A stretch of 64,000 nt of DNA from an uncultured Paracoccaceae bacterium (GTDB taxonomy: Bacteria; Pseudomonadota; Alphaproteobacteria; Rhodobacterales; Rhodobacteraceae). The position numbers and the translations under genes were made by a program. Each line of letters starts with the position of its first letter. Positions within the stretch are counted from its first letter, which is position 1. Location: the NCBI GenBank assembly GCA_947498645.1, contig CANMKS010000001.1:1712032-1776031 (forward strand), written 5' to 3'. Under the pieces are notes generated by a model that did not search any database, was not told the DNA's origin, and saw only the letters and a list, made by a program, of their open reading frames with translations. Below, piece after piece: positions 43,001 to 51,296 of this stretch.

Positions 43001-44098
43001 ATGGGTTTCAAAATGGGTATTGTGGGTTTGCCAAACGTGGGCAAATCGACCCTGTTCAACGCGCTGACGAAAACAGCGGCCGCGCAGGCTGCGAACTTTC
43101 CGTTTTGCACGATTGAACCCAATGTCGGTGACGTTGCCGTCCCTGATGCCCGGCTGGACAAGCTGGCGGCGATTGCCAGTTCCAAGCAGATCATCCCGAC
43201 GCGCATGACCTTTGTGGATATCGCAGGGCTTGTAAAGGGCGCCAGCCAGGGGGAGGGTCTGGGCAATCAGTTCCTTGCCAATATCCGCGAATGCGACGCC
43301 ATCGCCCATGTGCTGCGCTGTTTTGAAGATGATGACATCACCCATGTGGACGGGCGGGTTGATCCTGTTGCTGATGCGGATGTGATCGAGACTGAACTGA
43401 TGCTGTCTGATCTGGAATCCATTGAAAAGCGGATGCAGAACCTCACGCGCAAGGTGCGTGGGGGTGACAAGGACGCGGTGCAGCAGGTGCGCCTATTGGA
43501 AATGGCGCAGGCCGCATTGGAAGAGGGCAAACCTGCGCGGACAGTTGAGGTAGACGCCGAAGACGCCAAGGCGTGGAAGATGTTGCAACTGCTGACAACC
43601 AAGCCCGTACTTTACGTCTGCAATGTCGAGGAAGACAGTGCAGGCTCTGGCAACAGCCAATCCGCCCGCGTCGCCGAAATGGCCGCGGCGCAGGGCAACT
43701 CTCACGTCGTGATTTCTGCGCGGATCGAAGAGGAAATCAGCCAGCTAGAGCCCGACGAGGCCGAAATGTTCCTGGGCGAAATGGGTCTGGAGGAAGCAGG
43801 CCTCGATCGGTTGATCCGGGCGGGGTATGAGCTGCTGCATTTGCAAACCTACTTTACCGTTGGTCCAAAGGAGGCCCGCGCTTGGACGATCAAAGAAGGC
43901 ACCTCTGCTCCGCAGGCCGCAGGCGTCATCCACGGCGATTTTGAGCGCGGGTTCATCCGCGCCGAAACCATCGCTTATGATGATTTTGTGACGTTGGGCG
44001 GCGAGCAACCGGCGAAGGAAGCAGGCAAGATGCGGGCAGAGGGCAAGGCCTATATCGTCAAAGACGGTGACGTGATGCACTTCCTGTTCAACACCTGA
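43001..44098 (+). CDS. ychF: Redox-regulated ATPase YchF (OLA1 family)
   Basis: The 365-residue product starts with the Obg-type P-loop [18 protein letters not shown], has [17 protein letters not shown] (G3), a coiled-coil insert around [20 protein letters not shown] and a C-terminal TGS domain ([20 protein letters not shown] ... [11 protein letters not shown]). YchF binds ATP rather than GTP and associates with ribosomes under stress. AAAGGAG 9 bases upstream sets the start. Its 5' end has a decayed twin at 41192. Confidence 0.96.
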   Translation: MGFKMGIVGLPNVGKSTLFNALTKTAAAQAANFPFCTIEPNVGDVAVPDARLDKLAAIASSKQIIPTRMTFVDIAGLVKGASQGEGLGNQFLANIRECDAIAHVLRCFEDDDITHVDGRVDPVADADVIETELMLSDLESIEKRMQNLTRKVRGGDKDAVQQVRLLEMAQAALEEGKPARTVEVDAEDAKAWKMLQLLTTKPVLYVCNVEEDSAGSGNSQSARVAEMAAAQGNSHVVISARIEEEISQLEPDEAEMFLGEMGLEEAGLDRLIRAGYELLHLQTYFTVGPKEARAWTIKEGTSAPQAAGVIHGDFERGFIRAETIAYDDFVTLGGEQPAKEAGKMRAEGKAYIVKDGDVMHFLFNT

Positions 44099-44141
44099 GC
44101 ACATATTGACGCATATGCGGGGCAGTTTGGGGGCACTCGCA

Positions 44142-44337
44142 ATGTTTGAGATCAAAACCCGCAAAGTTGACAATTCCTCCGTCTTGACCCTGTGCAAAGG
44201 AGGCTTTGGCCGTTCTGGATGCGACCGAGGGCGACACGGTCTATCTGGTGTGCACCGGTGATGGCGGTATTGCCATACTCTTGCCCGATTGGGCGGTCAG
44301 CATCGGTGCGACTGTCAAAGAGGAGTGTGCAAAGTGA
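44142..44337 (+). pseudogene. Frameshifted AbrB/MazE-type antitoxin-like gene
   Basis: The first frame reads MFEIKTRKVDNSSVLTLCKG; after a shift the next reads KEALAVLDATEGDTVYLVCT and runs on to a stop at 44335. Joined, they match the swapped-hairpin fold of MazE/AbrB antitoxins (RKVGNS.VLTLPKE.L..L...EGD.VYL). Removing one G from the AAAGGAGG stretch near 44197 restores a 64-residue protein. No toxin gene is adjacent. It is either a broken orphan antitoxin or a sequencing error. Confidence 0.65.
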
Positions 44338-44708
44338 ACCGCCTACATCTTGCAGGAGCCTTGATCATGGTCGCCGGATTGGCGGCGTGTTCTGGCCCGA
44401 CGCTGTCATCCCAATCCTACCCCGGTCGCACGAATGTCGAAGTGATGAGCGCGGATGGTGTCACCGTGCGCAGATATGCCTGCCAATCCACGTCAAACGC
44501 TGCCGCAGCGCACCGCTATGTCGATGGTGCTATCCTGGAAGCACAAAACCGCTTTGCCCGTGAAAGTGGCGGCGGGTTTGCCTCTGGCCTTGGTGTCCGG
44601 GCAGAGGTGAACGCTGAAATTGCCCGCATCTCACGCAATGTCGAGGCCGAGTATCGTTGTGCGTTGTTGGGCAGCCGGGACAGCCGGCAGGTCAATCCTT
44701 TCGGCTAG
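44334..44708 (+). CDS. Small lipoprotein
   Basis: The 124-residue product starts at a GTG 8 bases after GAGGAG. A lipoprotein signal ends at LAAC, after which the mature protein reads CSGPTLSSQSYPGRTNVEVM; the remainder is polar with a helix (AAHRYVDGAILEAQNRFARE) and two more Cys. It overlaps the broken antitoxin-like frame by 4 bases. No family is recognised. Diacylation at the Cys and an outer-membrane or periplasmic location are inferred from the signal. Confidence 0.72.
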   Translation: MNRLHLAGALIMVAGLAACSGPTLSSQSYPGRTNVEVMSADGVTVRRYACQSTSNAAAAHRYVDGAILEAQNRFARESGGGFASGLGVRAEVNAEIARISRNVEAEYRCALLGSRDSRQVNPFG

Positions 44709-45543
44709 TCCGCCTCTGGTGACCCGTTCCGCAGCTGACGCTTGATCTTGTCCGCCCGTTCTGGCGGCAGGGTCGGGGCGGCCGCTTGCATTCTGCGCAC
44801 CTTGTCCTCTGCCCCCGCGATCAGCCCGTGAATATGCTGCGCCTCTGGCAGGTTCTTCCAGTATTTCCTGGGCATCTCAGAGGTCATCGCACTGACCTTC
44901 AGTCGCGCTGGGTTGAAGATATTGCAGAAATACGTACCCCAAAGCGTCTCTGCGGCGTCTTCGGGCAAATCGGGTTTGGGTTGGCCGGGGTGGAAGGACA
45001 GGTTTCCATCGACGAATTGCGCGGTGACATCCGGTGTTGCGATCATCCAATCCATATCTGCAAAACGCCGGGCAAAGAATGGGGCGGCGGGTTCAACCGT
45101 GTGATGGGTCGGTTCAAACCATGCGGCAAAGCTGCGCCGCGCCCCGCCTTGCCGCAGGTCGCGGAACCGCACAAACGCTTTCATCTTGTGTTTGCAGCGC
45201 TGCACGCCCTTTTCCATCTGGCGCAGTTTGGCGAGGTCGGGGTCGGCCCTGTCCTGCATCAGGCCGGGCTGGTGCCGTAGCCGCCAGAGCAGCGCATAAA
45301 GCCGGGCAAAGCGTTGCGGGTCTTTGTGCCAGATAACGGTATTGGCCAGACTGACAAAGCTTTGCGGGCCTTGATCCGCCGTGTCACGGGCGGCAGGGGC
45401 GCGGCGGTTGCAAAAAGCTCTTCCATTTCTGCGCCAAAGTCCCACAGCACATCCGCAGGCAAGATTCCGGCACCAATCAGGCGCCTGGCGGCATCACGCC
45501 AGGCAACATCTGTGCCGATCCGGGGCAGGAGAACTGTGTACAT
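44705..45543 (-). pseudogene. TIGR03915/DUF4130 putative DNA-repair protein, frameshifted
   Basis: Two frames together give one protein. From the ATG at 45543 the first reads MYTVLLPRIGTDVAWRDAAR to LPPVTRRIKA; the second continues with PQSFVSLANTVIWHKDPQRF, MEKGVQRCKHKMKAFVRFRD, FEPTHHTVEPAAPFFARRFA and MPRKYWKNLPEAQHI. These are marks of TIGR03915 (DUF4130), the partner of the TIGR03916 radical-SAM protein. One base is missing near 45368-45373, in a GGGCC run; adding it gives 279 residues. The UDG domain fused to this module in longer homologues is absent. The start shares one base with the stop of the radical-SAM gene. Confidence 0.85.
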
Positions 45544-46697
45544 CAAAAGAGGCTCATTTGTTCGGGTGGTGGGGCAAAACGGGCGCGCAGGTTTGCACTG
45601 TCAGTCAACGCGCCGGGCGACCAATCATGGGCGGTGATGAAGGCACGCGCCTTTTTCAGAGAGGCCCCGATGCGCAGCAGATCATCATAACGCACACGCC
45701 GGTGTCTGCGCGTAGACAGGATGCGCCCGACCGAACGTGTCCCAAGCCCCGGAACGCGCAAAAGCATCTCTTTGCTGGCGCGGTTGACGTCGATGGGGAA
45801 CAGCGCGCGGTTCTGCAAGGCCCATGCCAGCTTGGGGTCAATATCCAGATCCAGATTGCCGTCGGGCCGTGCCGCTGTAATCTCGGCCACATCAAACCCG
45901 TAGAAGCGCAACAGCCAGTCGGCCTGATACAGCCTGTGTTCGCGGGCCAGTGGTGGTTTGATCAGCGGTAGTTTTGCTGTGGCATCGGGGATTGGCGAAA
46001 ATGCGGAGTAATATACCCGCTTGAGTTTGTAGGCCTCATAAAGCTGCGTCGATTGACCGAGGATCGTGGCATCCGTCGCACTGTCCGCCATATCTTTGCG
46101 TGCTTTGACATCACCCATGGCCTTGCGGATCGTGGTGGGGTTCTTTTCTGGGGCGTAGGCTCTGACGCTGTTGTCTGTGGGCAGTTCTACGTTGATCGAC
46201 AAATGATCGGCATAAAGCCCTGCCTGCTCAATCAGTTCGGGCGCGGCATCGGGGATCGTCTTGAGGTGGATATAGCCGCGGAAATTCTCAACCTCGCGCA
46301 GGCGTTTGGCGATCCGCATCATGTCTTCCATTGTTCGGTCTGGCGATTGGATGATGCCGGAAGACAGGAACAGCCCTTCAATGTAGTTGCGCCGATAGAA
46401 TTCAATGGTCAGATCCACGACCTCATCCACCGAAAACCGCGCGCGCTGCACGTTTGAAGACACGCGGTTGATGCAATAGGCGCAATCATAGATGCAGAAG
46501 TTCGTCATCAGGATCTTGAGCAAGCTGATGCAGCGGCCATCGGGGGCATATGCATGGCAGATGCCTGACCCTTCGGTTGACCCCAGCCCCTTGCCGTCGC
46601 GACTGTCACGGCGCTGCGTCCCGCTGGACGCGCAAGAGGCGTCATAGCGGGCGGCATCGCTGAGAATGGCGAGTTTTTGGGCGAGGGTCAGTAGCAT
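45543..46697 (-). CDS. TIGR03916 radical-SAM protein (putative DNA modification/repair)
   Basis: The 384-residue product has the radical-SAM cluster CIYDCAYC within LMTNFCIYDCAYCINRVSSN, a TIM-barrel core (EGLFLSSGIIQSPDRTMEDM) and a C-terminal helix-hairpin-helix DNA-binding motif (MLLRVPGLGTRSVGRILSTR). The family is known from its fixed pairing with TIGR03915 proteins and uracil-DNA glycosylase-like domains. Its reaction is not established. The partner gene directly behind it is frameshifted here. Confidence 0.9.
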   Translation of the reverse strand: MLLTLAQKLAILSDAARYDASCASSGTQRRDSRDGKGLGSTEGSGICHAYAPDGRCISLLKILMTNFCIYDCAYCINRVSSNVQRARFSVDEVVDLTIEFYRRNYIEGLFLSSGIIQSPDRTMEDMMRIAKRLREVENFRGYIHLKTIPDAAPELIEQAGLYADHLSINVELPTDNSVRAYAPEKNPTTIRKAMGDVKARKDMADSATDATILGQSTQLYEAYKLKRVYYSAFSPIPDATAKLPLIKPPLAREHRLYQADWLLRFYGFDVAEITAARPDGNLDLDIDPKLAWALQNRALFPIDVNRASKEMLLRVPGLGTRSVGRILSTRRHRRVRYDDLLRIGASLKKARAFITAHDWSPGALTDSANLRARFAPPPEQMSLF

Positions 46698-46773
46698 ATG
46701 TTCATGTTATGTTCCCATTGGTGTCGGCGCAAGATGAGAACTTGTCGGCCCCGCGCGATAGGACGCCGTGACC

Positions 46774-47907
46774 CTATGTCTGGCGATCTCCAGGATGATC
46801 AGAAAAGGTTTGTGCCATGAATGCGGCTGTTGCTTCATCACGCACCATGCTCGCCGGTGCCGGCTTGTTGCGCATGTTTTTCCAGGATGTGGAGATGCCA
46901 CGGCAATGATAATGGCGAAACTTTGGTGACGCTGGGAAAATGCGCCGGTTCACGCTTTCAACGGCATGTACGGACCATGATCTGCGGCCAAGGAAGCTAT
47001 CAGGGACGATGCAATACTTGCTAACGCAGTCATTGCCTGTTTGCTTCCGAAAGATGTGGTCGGCATGCCTAACTGTTTCGGGATCAGCCTTGTGGTGACG
47101 CCATTCCCCATTGAAACGAACGTATTTGAACCAGGATCGCTGTGCCGCATCAAAAATGCTCTGGCCGTCACGTGATACAACCAATTCATCCACGTCGCAC
47201 ATCAAGACACCATATGCCTGCGCAAACCACCGTGCCTTGACGAGGTTCAAAAGCGTGCGTTGCTGAAACATTGTCGCCCCGACGTTGTCTGCAGTGCGGG
47301 GGAGCGGGCCAAAACGATGTGGTGCGTCCAGAACGTCAGCCACCGCAATCCCCTTGATCGACGCCAGTGTCAGGCGCAATTCTTCGCTGCTGAATGCCGT
47401 GCTGTTGTTGTTTGTCACCAACACTGCATCGACCCCGTGGTTGCGCTGATGTGCTGTGACCCAGTCGCGCACCCAGTGCAAAGGGTCATCCTTGACCTGC
47501 GTATAGATGACTCGGCGCCCGGCAAAGCGGTTGTGATCGGCATGGCTGACGGAAAGCGCAAGCTGATCATCGTTAACAGTCAACGTGAGCGATCCTGTGA
47601 AGGCCTCGCTTGGTAGAGTGAGCGCATCATATACACGGAAACGTCGCAGCCGGTGTGGTCTGAGAGGCTTGCCATCAATCGACCAGATCGCGCTCCGTAT
47701 CGCCTTCTCAAACCCGATAAGTTTGGGGAAGAACACCGTGATCTCGCGCCGTTTTGCACACCAGATTGCATCATAGATCAGTGTGTCATTGTCATACTGG
47801 TCCCAAAACGCCGGATCTTTCACCGTGACGTTGCGTGCAATGCCCCGCTGCCCAAAAATATCGGGGTCGGCGCGATAGGACGCGAGGGTGTGGATGGCGC
47901 TTTGCAA
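46774..47907 (-). CDS. Glycosyltransferase (GT2/GT92-like)
   Basis: The 377-residue product has a DxD-type site in GVLMCDVDELVVS after a segment DAVLVTNNNSTAFSSEELRL, and a HYHCRGISTSWK motif near the C-terminus, as in GT92-like and Rhodobacteraceae surface glycosyltransferases. The first 130 residues form a separate domain of unknown role. The only start in frame at the 5' end is TTG at 47907 behind GCAGGTAGG. It lies 33 bases after a GT25 gene in a glycan cluster. Confidence 0.68.
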   Translation of the reverse strand: MQSAIHTLASYRADPDIFGQRGIARNVTVKDPAFWDQYDNDTLIYDAIWCAKRREITVFFPKLIGFEKAIRSAIWSIDGKPLRPHRLRRFRVYDALTLPSEAFTGSLTLTVNDDQLALSVSHADHNRFAGRRVIYTQVKDDPLHWVRDWVTAHQRNHGVDAVLVTNNNSTAFSSEELRLTLASIKGIAVADVLDAPHRFGPLPRTADNVGATMFQQRTLLNLVKARWFAQAYGVLMCDVDELVVSRDGQSIFDAAQRSWFKYVRFNGEWRHHKADPETVRHADHIFRKQTGNDCVSKYCIVPDSFLGRRSWSVHAVESVNRRIFPASPKFRHYHCRGISTSWKNMRNKPAPASMVRDEATAAFMAQTFSDHPGDRQT

Positions 47908-47940
47908 AAACCTACCTGCTTTCTGGTGTCACGGTGGGCT

Positions 47941-48726
47941 TTAGCCCAAAGGCCGATGTTTTGGGATGATCCGGCCTTTTCGCAACAGCCATGCGGCCCG
48001 TCGCAAGTAGTTGGCGGCTTTCAAACGATAGTGCGGCAGGCGCTTGTACCATTTGAATTTCTGCACCAGTGCAAAACCCGCCCCGGTGATGGAACTGATG
48101 TCGCCATCATCCACATGGCTCGAAAACGGTTCCAGCCCGAATTGGCGGAAATTATGCCGGAAGAAGCGATTAAGCTCATGATCAAAGGCACGCGTCTGCG
48201 GCCAGAGGTTGGGCAATATGCGCTGTGCTACGTTTTTTTTGAGCAGATAAGTTGCATTGCCGGTGAACGGCCCGGCGTAGGCGTTCAGTGTATAGGGGCC
48301 GATTTTCCCCTGGCTTATCGGCAGCTTAGCCCGGATGCAGTTGAAACGGAGTGTGTCCCAATGTTCGGATGCAGCCAAAGCTATATCAAGGCTTTCCAGA
48401 AAGTCATCATGGAACACTACGTCGTCTTCGAGGATCAGCGCGACCTTGTGGTCAGAGGCAAGGAATGCCTCCCACACGGCGATGTGGCTTGCGTAGCAGC
48501 CCATTTTTCCCGGCAAGATCGGGCTGCCCATGTTGCGGGCGTATGCGTTGGCATCCGCGCGTTTCAACAGGTCTTCGACGTGATCCTTGCCATAGATCGC
48601 CGGGAAACGGGTGTAGGGCAGGTTGAGGTTGTCCAACTGCCGCTCCATCTCTGCACGCCTGTTGGTGTCGCGATCAAGGTTGATCAGCCACACGCCCAGA
48701 TCCGCACGCGAAAGCGGCTCAGCCAT
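47941..48726 (-). CDS. Glycosyltransferase family 25 (LPS biosynthesis type)
   Basis: The 261-residue product shows the GT25 pattern: VWLINLDRDTNRRAEMERQL at the start, KMGCYASHIAVWEAFLASDH, and LILEDDVVFHDDFLE with the acidic metal-binding motif. Members add sugars, mostly galactose or glucose, to LPS or capsule. The start overlaps neuB by 8 bases, so the glycan made may contain a nonulosonic acid. Confidence 0.85.
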   Translation of the reverse strand: MAEPLSRADLGVWLINLDRDTNRRAEMERQLDNLNLPYTRFPAIYGKDHVEDLLKRADANAYARNMGSPILPGKMGCYASHIAVWEAFLASDHKVALILEDDVVFHDDFLESLDIALAASEHWDTLRFNCIRAKLPISQGKIGPYTLNAYAGPFTGNATYLLKKNVAQRILPNLWPQTRAFDHELNRFFRHNFRQFGLEPFSSHVDDGDISSITGAGFALVQKFKWYKRLPHYRLKAANYLRRAAWLLRKGRIIPKHRPLG

Positions 48727-49750
48727 CAAGTGTGTCCCAAGTCAGCTGCATGTTCCGCGTCACCGCCCGTTTCAGTGTTTTCCCAACCACCTTGTCAAAA
48801 TCGTACCCCGCGATCTCGCCAGAGCCGGGGCGGCGCGCCCAGATATCGGCTTCGGTGATGATATGACCGGCAGGCAGGTCGCGGTCTGCAACCACGGATG
48901 CACGGGCAAAGCGGTATACGTCCTCTTCGGCGCTTGTGCGTTCTTTGCGGTTGTTCAGCGCGATATGAATTTCGCGAGAGCGGTCGATCAGGTGGCGTAG
49001 CTCAGCGGGGTCCATCGAATTGATGATATCGGGGCCCTTGCGATAGCGGGTGTCGGTGTAGTGCCGCTCAAGAATACAAGCGCCCAATGCGACAGAGGCC
49101 AGCGCCATCTCTGGCCCGATGGAATGATCAGAGAAACCAACCACGGCGTTGGGGAACGCGTTTCTTAAGTCTGTGACACCCTGCAAAGAGACAATCTCGG
49201 GCGGTGAAGGGTAAAGGTTCGTACATTCCAGCAGGGCGTATTCGACACCCGCATCGTCCAGTATTGCGACCGAAGCCTTTATCGTCTCGATGCTTTGCAT
49301 GCCTGTGGACATGATCACCGGTTTGCCCATCCGCGCGATATGGCGGATCAGTGGCAGGTTGTCGGCCTCGCCCGATCCGATCTTGAACGCAGGCACGTCC
49401 AGTTCATGCAGAAAATCTGCAGCCGCCCGCGAGAAGGGGGTAGAGATCCAGATCATGCCAAGGCTTTCGGTATAGCGTTTCAGCTCTGCCTCATCCTCAA
49501 GCGACAGGGCACATGCGGCCATGACATCCCAGATCGACACATCGGCGTTCGGCGGAAAGATCTGCTTGGCCTCTTCGGTCATTTCATCTTCGATGATGTG
49601 GGTCTGATGTTTGATCATCTCGCAGCCCGCACCGGCGGCAAGGCGCACCATGTCCTTGGCCACGGCAAGGTCGCCACCATGGTTAATCCCGATTTCGGCG
49701 ATGACGAGCGGGGGGTACTCTGGTCCGATTTCGCGGCCTGCAATCTGCAT
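48719..49750 (-). CDS. neuB: N-acetylneuraminate synthase family protein
   Basis: The 343-residue product has the NeuB TIM barrel (LVIAEIGINHGGDLAVAKDM, IGSGEADNLPLIRHIA, CTNLYPSPPEIVSLQG, VGFSDHSIGPEMALASVALG) and a C-terminal antifreeze-like SAF domain (FARASVVADRDLPAGHIITE). It condenses phosphoenolpyruvate with an N-acetylated amino sugar to a nonulosonic acid such as sialic, legionaminic or pseudaminic acid; which one is not clear. AGGAG 7 bases before the ATG at 49750 sets the start. A CMP-transferase gene lies nearby. Confidence 0.9.
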   Translation of the reverse strand: MQIAGREIGPEYPPLVIAEIGINHGGDLAVAKDMVRLAAGAGCEMIKHQTHIIEDEMTEEAKQIFPPNADVSIWDVMAACALSLEDEAELKRYTESLGMIWISTPFSRAAADFLHELDVPAFKIGSGEADNLPLIRHIARMGKPVIMSTGMQSIETIKASVAILDDAGVEYALLECTNLYPSPPEIVSLQGVTDLRNAFPNAVVGFSDHSIGPEMALASVALGACILERHYTDTRYRKGPDIINSMDPAELRHLIDRSREIHIALNNRKERTSAEEDVYRFARASVVADRDLPAGHIITEADIWARRPGSGEIAGYDFDKVVGKTLKRAVTRNMQLTWDTLDG

Positions 49751-49840
49751 ATTCACGCTCCTGTTTGCGGTGGTTGCCTGTGTTTATGAGGTTTCACGCG
49801 GGCAGGCAATCGCAGGGTCACCATTGCAAATGGGCAAGGC

Positions 49841-50587
49841 ATGGTCCAAGTCACAGGCATCGCAATTATTGGCACAAAGATGATCCGTAAAATCCTCAAC
49901 ACATTGGACGAAAAGGAACGCGAGTTGCGCAAATCCATGGGCAGGAACATCACTGACCCGGTCGAACGGAAACGTGCGCAACGCGCCATGACTTGGCTGG
50001 ATCATGGGATTTTGCGGTATTATTGGCACAACTTCGACAAGGTGGCAGAGGGGGTTTATCGCTCTAACCACCCTGACCACAAACGGTTCGCGGCCTATGC
50101 CAAGATGGGCATCAAGACCGTGCTGAACCTGCGGGGTGGGTCAAAGGAAGCCCACTATCTATTTGAAGAAGAAAGCTGTCAGAGGCTTGGTCTCAATCTG
50201 ATCTCGATCCAGATGTCGGCGCGCCAGTCCCCCCATAAAGAGGCCTTGCTGCGGTTATTTGCGGCGTTTGAGACGATGGAGCGCCCATTTCTGCTGCACT
50301 GTAAATCAGGCGCGGATCGTACCGGTTTGGTGGCCGCGTTGTATCTGATCGTGCATGAAGGTGCTTCGATTGCAGTGGCGCGCAAGCAGTTGAGTTTTCG
50401 GTATCTGCATATTCGGCGGTCATCGACCGGGATTCTGGATCACTTCCTTGATGTCTATGAGGCCCGCAATGCAGAAGCGGAGATCGGAATCATCGACTGG
50501 ATCCGCGATGAATATGATCGTGATGCCCTGACCGCGAGCTTTGCCGCCAAGCAAGCAGCACTGAAGCCCTGGCAAGGCTGGCGCTAG
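49841..50587 (+). CDS. Dual-specificity/tyrosine protein phosphatase-like protein
   Basis: The product of up to 248 residues contains the CX5R active site in LLHCKSGADRTGLVAALYL, with LNLRGGSKEAHYLFEEE upstream as the general region of DSP-type phosphatases. It removes phosphate from Tyr or Ser/Thr residues, or from lipids. Neither the ATG at 49841 nor the one at 49880 has a good ribosome-binding site; relatives seem to begin near the second. It is read opposite to the flanking neuB and neuA-like genes and overlaps the 3' end of the latter by 4 bases. PTPs often regulate polysaccharide export. Confidence 0.78.
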   Translation: MVQVTGIAIIGTKMIRKILNTLDEKERELRKSMGRNITDPVERKRAQRAMTWLDHGILRYYWHNFDKVAEGVYRSNHPDHKRFAAYAKMGIKTVLNLRGGSKEAHYLFEEESCQRLGLNLISIQMSARQSPHKEALLRLFAAFETMERPFLLHCKSGADRTGLVAALYLIVHEGASIAVARKQLSFRYLHIRRSSTGILDHFLDVYEARNAEAEIGIIDWIRDEYDRDALTASFAAKQAALKPWQGWR

Positions 50588-51291
50588 TCGCGCAGCCCTT
50601 CGGCTATCTGCTTGCCCAAAAGGAATTCGATCACGTCCCAGTCAAAGGGGCTGTCGACGTCCAGCCCGCGCTCATTGGGCACGATCAGCGGGATCACATG
50701 ACCTTCGAACAAACGGCTTGCAGTGCGCAGGTAACTCGGCTTGACCACATAGACCAAACCCACATGATCGTAGACCATCGGTGCCTGCTGGCGGGCGACA
50801 ACGCCGTGGGGCAGTGGTTTTGAGACATGCAGCCCGCCGTCCGCGTCGGTTTCCAGCATGTTGAAATAAGGGTTCTTGCGGCTTTCGCAGCAGGACATGA
50901 CCATGTCGGGCTGCGCGTCCTCAAAAAGGTTGAGACCTGCGTCGATGTCCTCGGGCAACCGCAGCGGCGAGGTGCAATCGAGGTCGAGAAACGCATCCGC
51001 CGGCCCGGTCTGTTCTTCGACCTGCGCCAAAGCATGTTGCCACACATCCCATTTGGCCGCGGTGTCCGTCGCCAGATGCGCGGGGCGTAGCCCGATATCC
51101 AGACACCCGCGCTTGAGCCCGTGTTCGTAGATTTCCGGTGAGTCGGTGGACACAACAACATGATCCACGCGGTCCGACGCTATCAACTGATCCAGCGACC
51201 AGTCGATCAGATGTTTGCCATGCAGCATCCGGAAGTTCTTGTTTGGCACTCCCTTGCTGCCTGCGCGCGCCCCGATGTGACCGATGATCAT
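50584..51291 (-). CDS. neuA: CMP-nonulosonic acid cytidylyltransferase-like protein
   Basis: The 235-residue product has the NeuA/KdsB nucleotide motif IGARAGSKGVPNKNFRMLHG, VVVSTDSPEIYEHG, a DLDCTSPLRLPEDIDAGLNL stretch for CTP and sugar, and LDVDSPFDWDVIEFLL at the end. It would activate the acid made by NeuB with CTP. GGGAG 8 bases upstream overlaps the metG stop and fixes the ATG at 51291. It could prefer pseudaminic or legionaminic acid. Confidence 0.84.
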   Translation of the reverse strand: MIIGHIGARAGSKGVPNKNFRMLHGKHLIDWSLDQLIASDRVDHVVVSTDSPEIYEHGLKRGCLDIGLRPAHLATDTAAKWDVWQHALAQVEEQTGPADAFLDLDCTSPLRLPEDIDAGLNLFEDAQPDMVMSCCESRKNPYFNMLETDADGGLHVSKPLPHGVVARQQAPMVYDHVGLVYVVKPSYLRTASRLFEGHVIPLIVPNERGLDVDSPFDWDVIEFLLGKQIAEGLRD

Positions 51292-51296
51292 GCCGG

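Noticed and set aside
44142..44337. Programmed frameshift in the antitoxin-like gene
   Set aside because: The shift site AAAGGAGG is not a known slippery sequence of the AAAAAAG type and no stimulatory structure was seen; a simple mutation is the better reading.
47653..48858. A 401-residue plus-strand frame
   Set aside because: Antisense to the GT2/GT92-like, GT25 and neuB genes; shadow frame.
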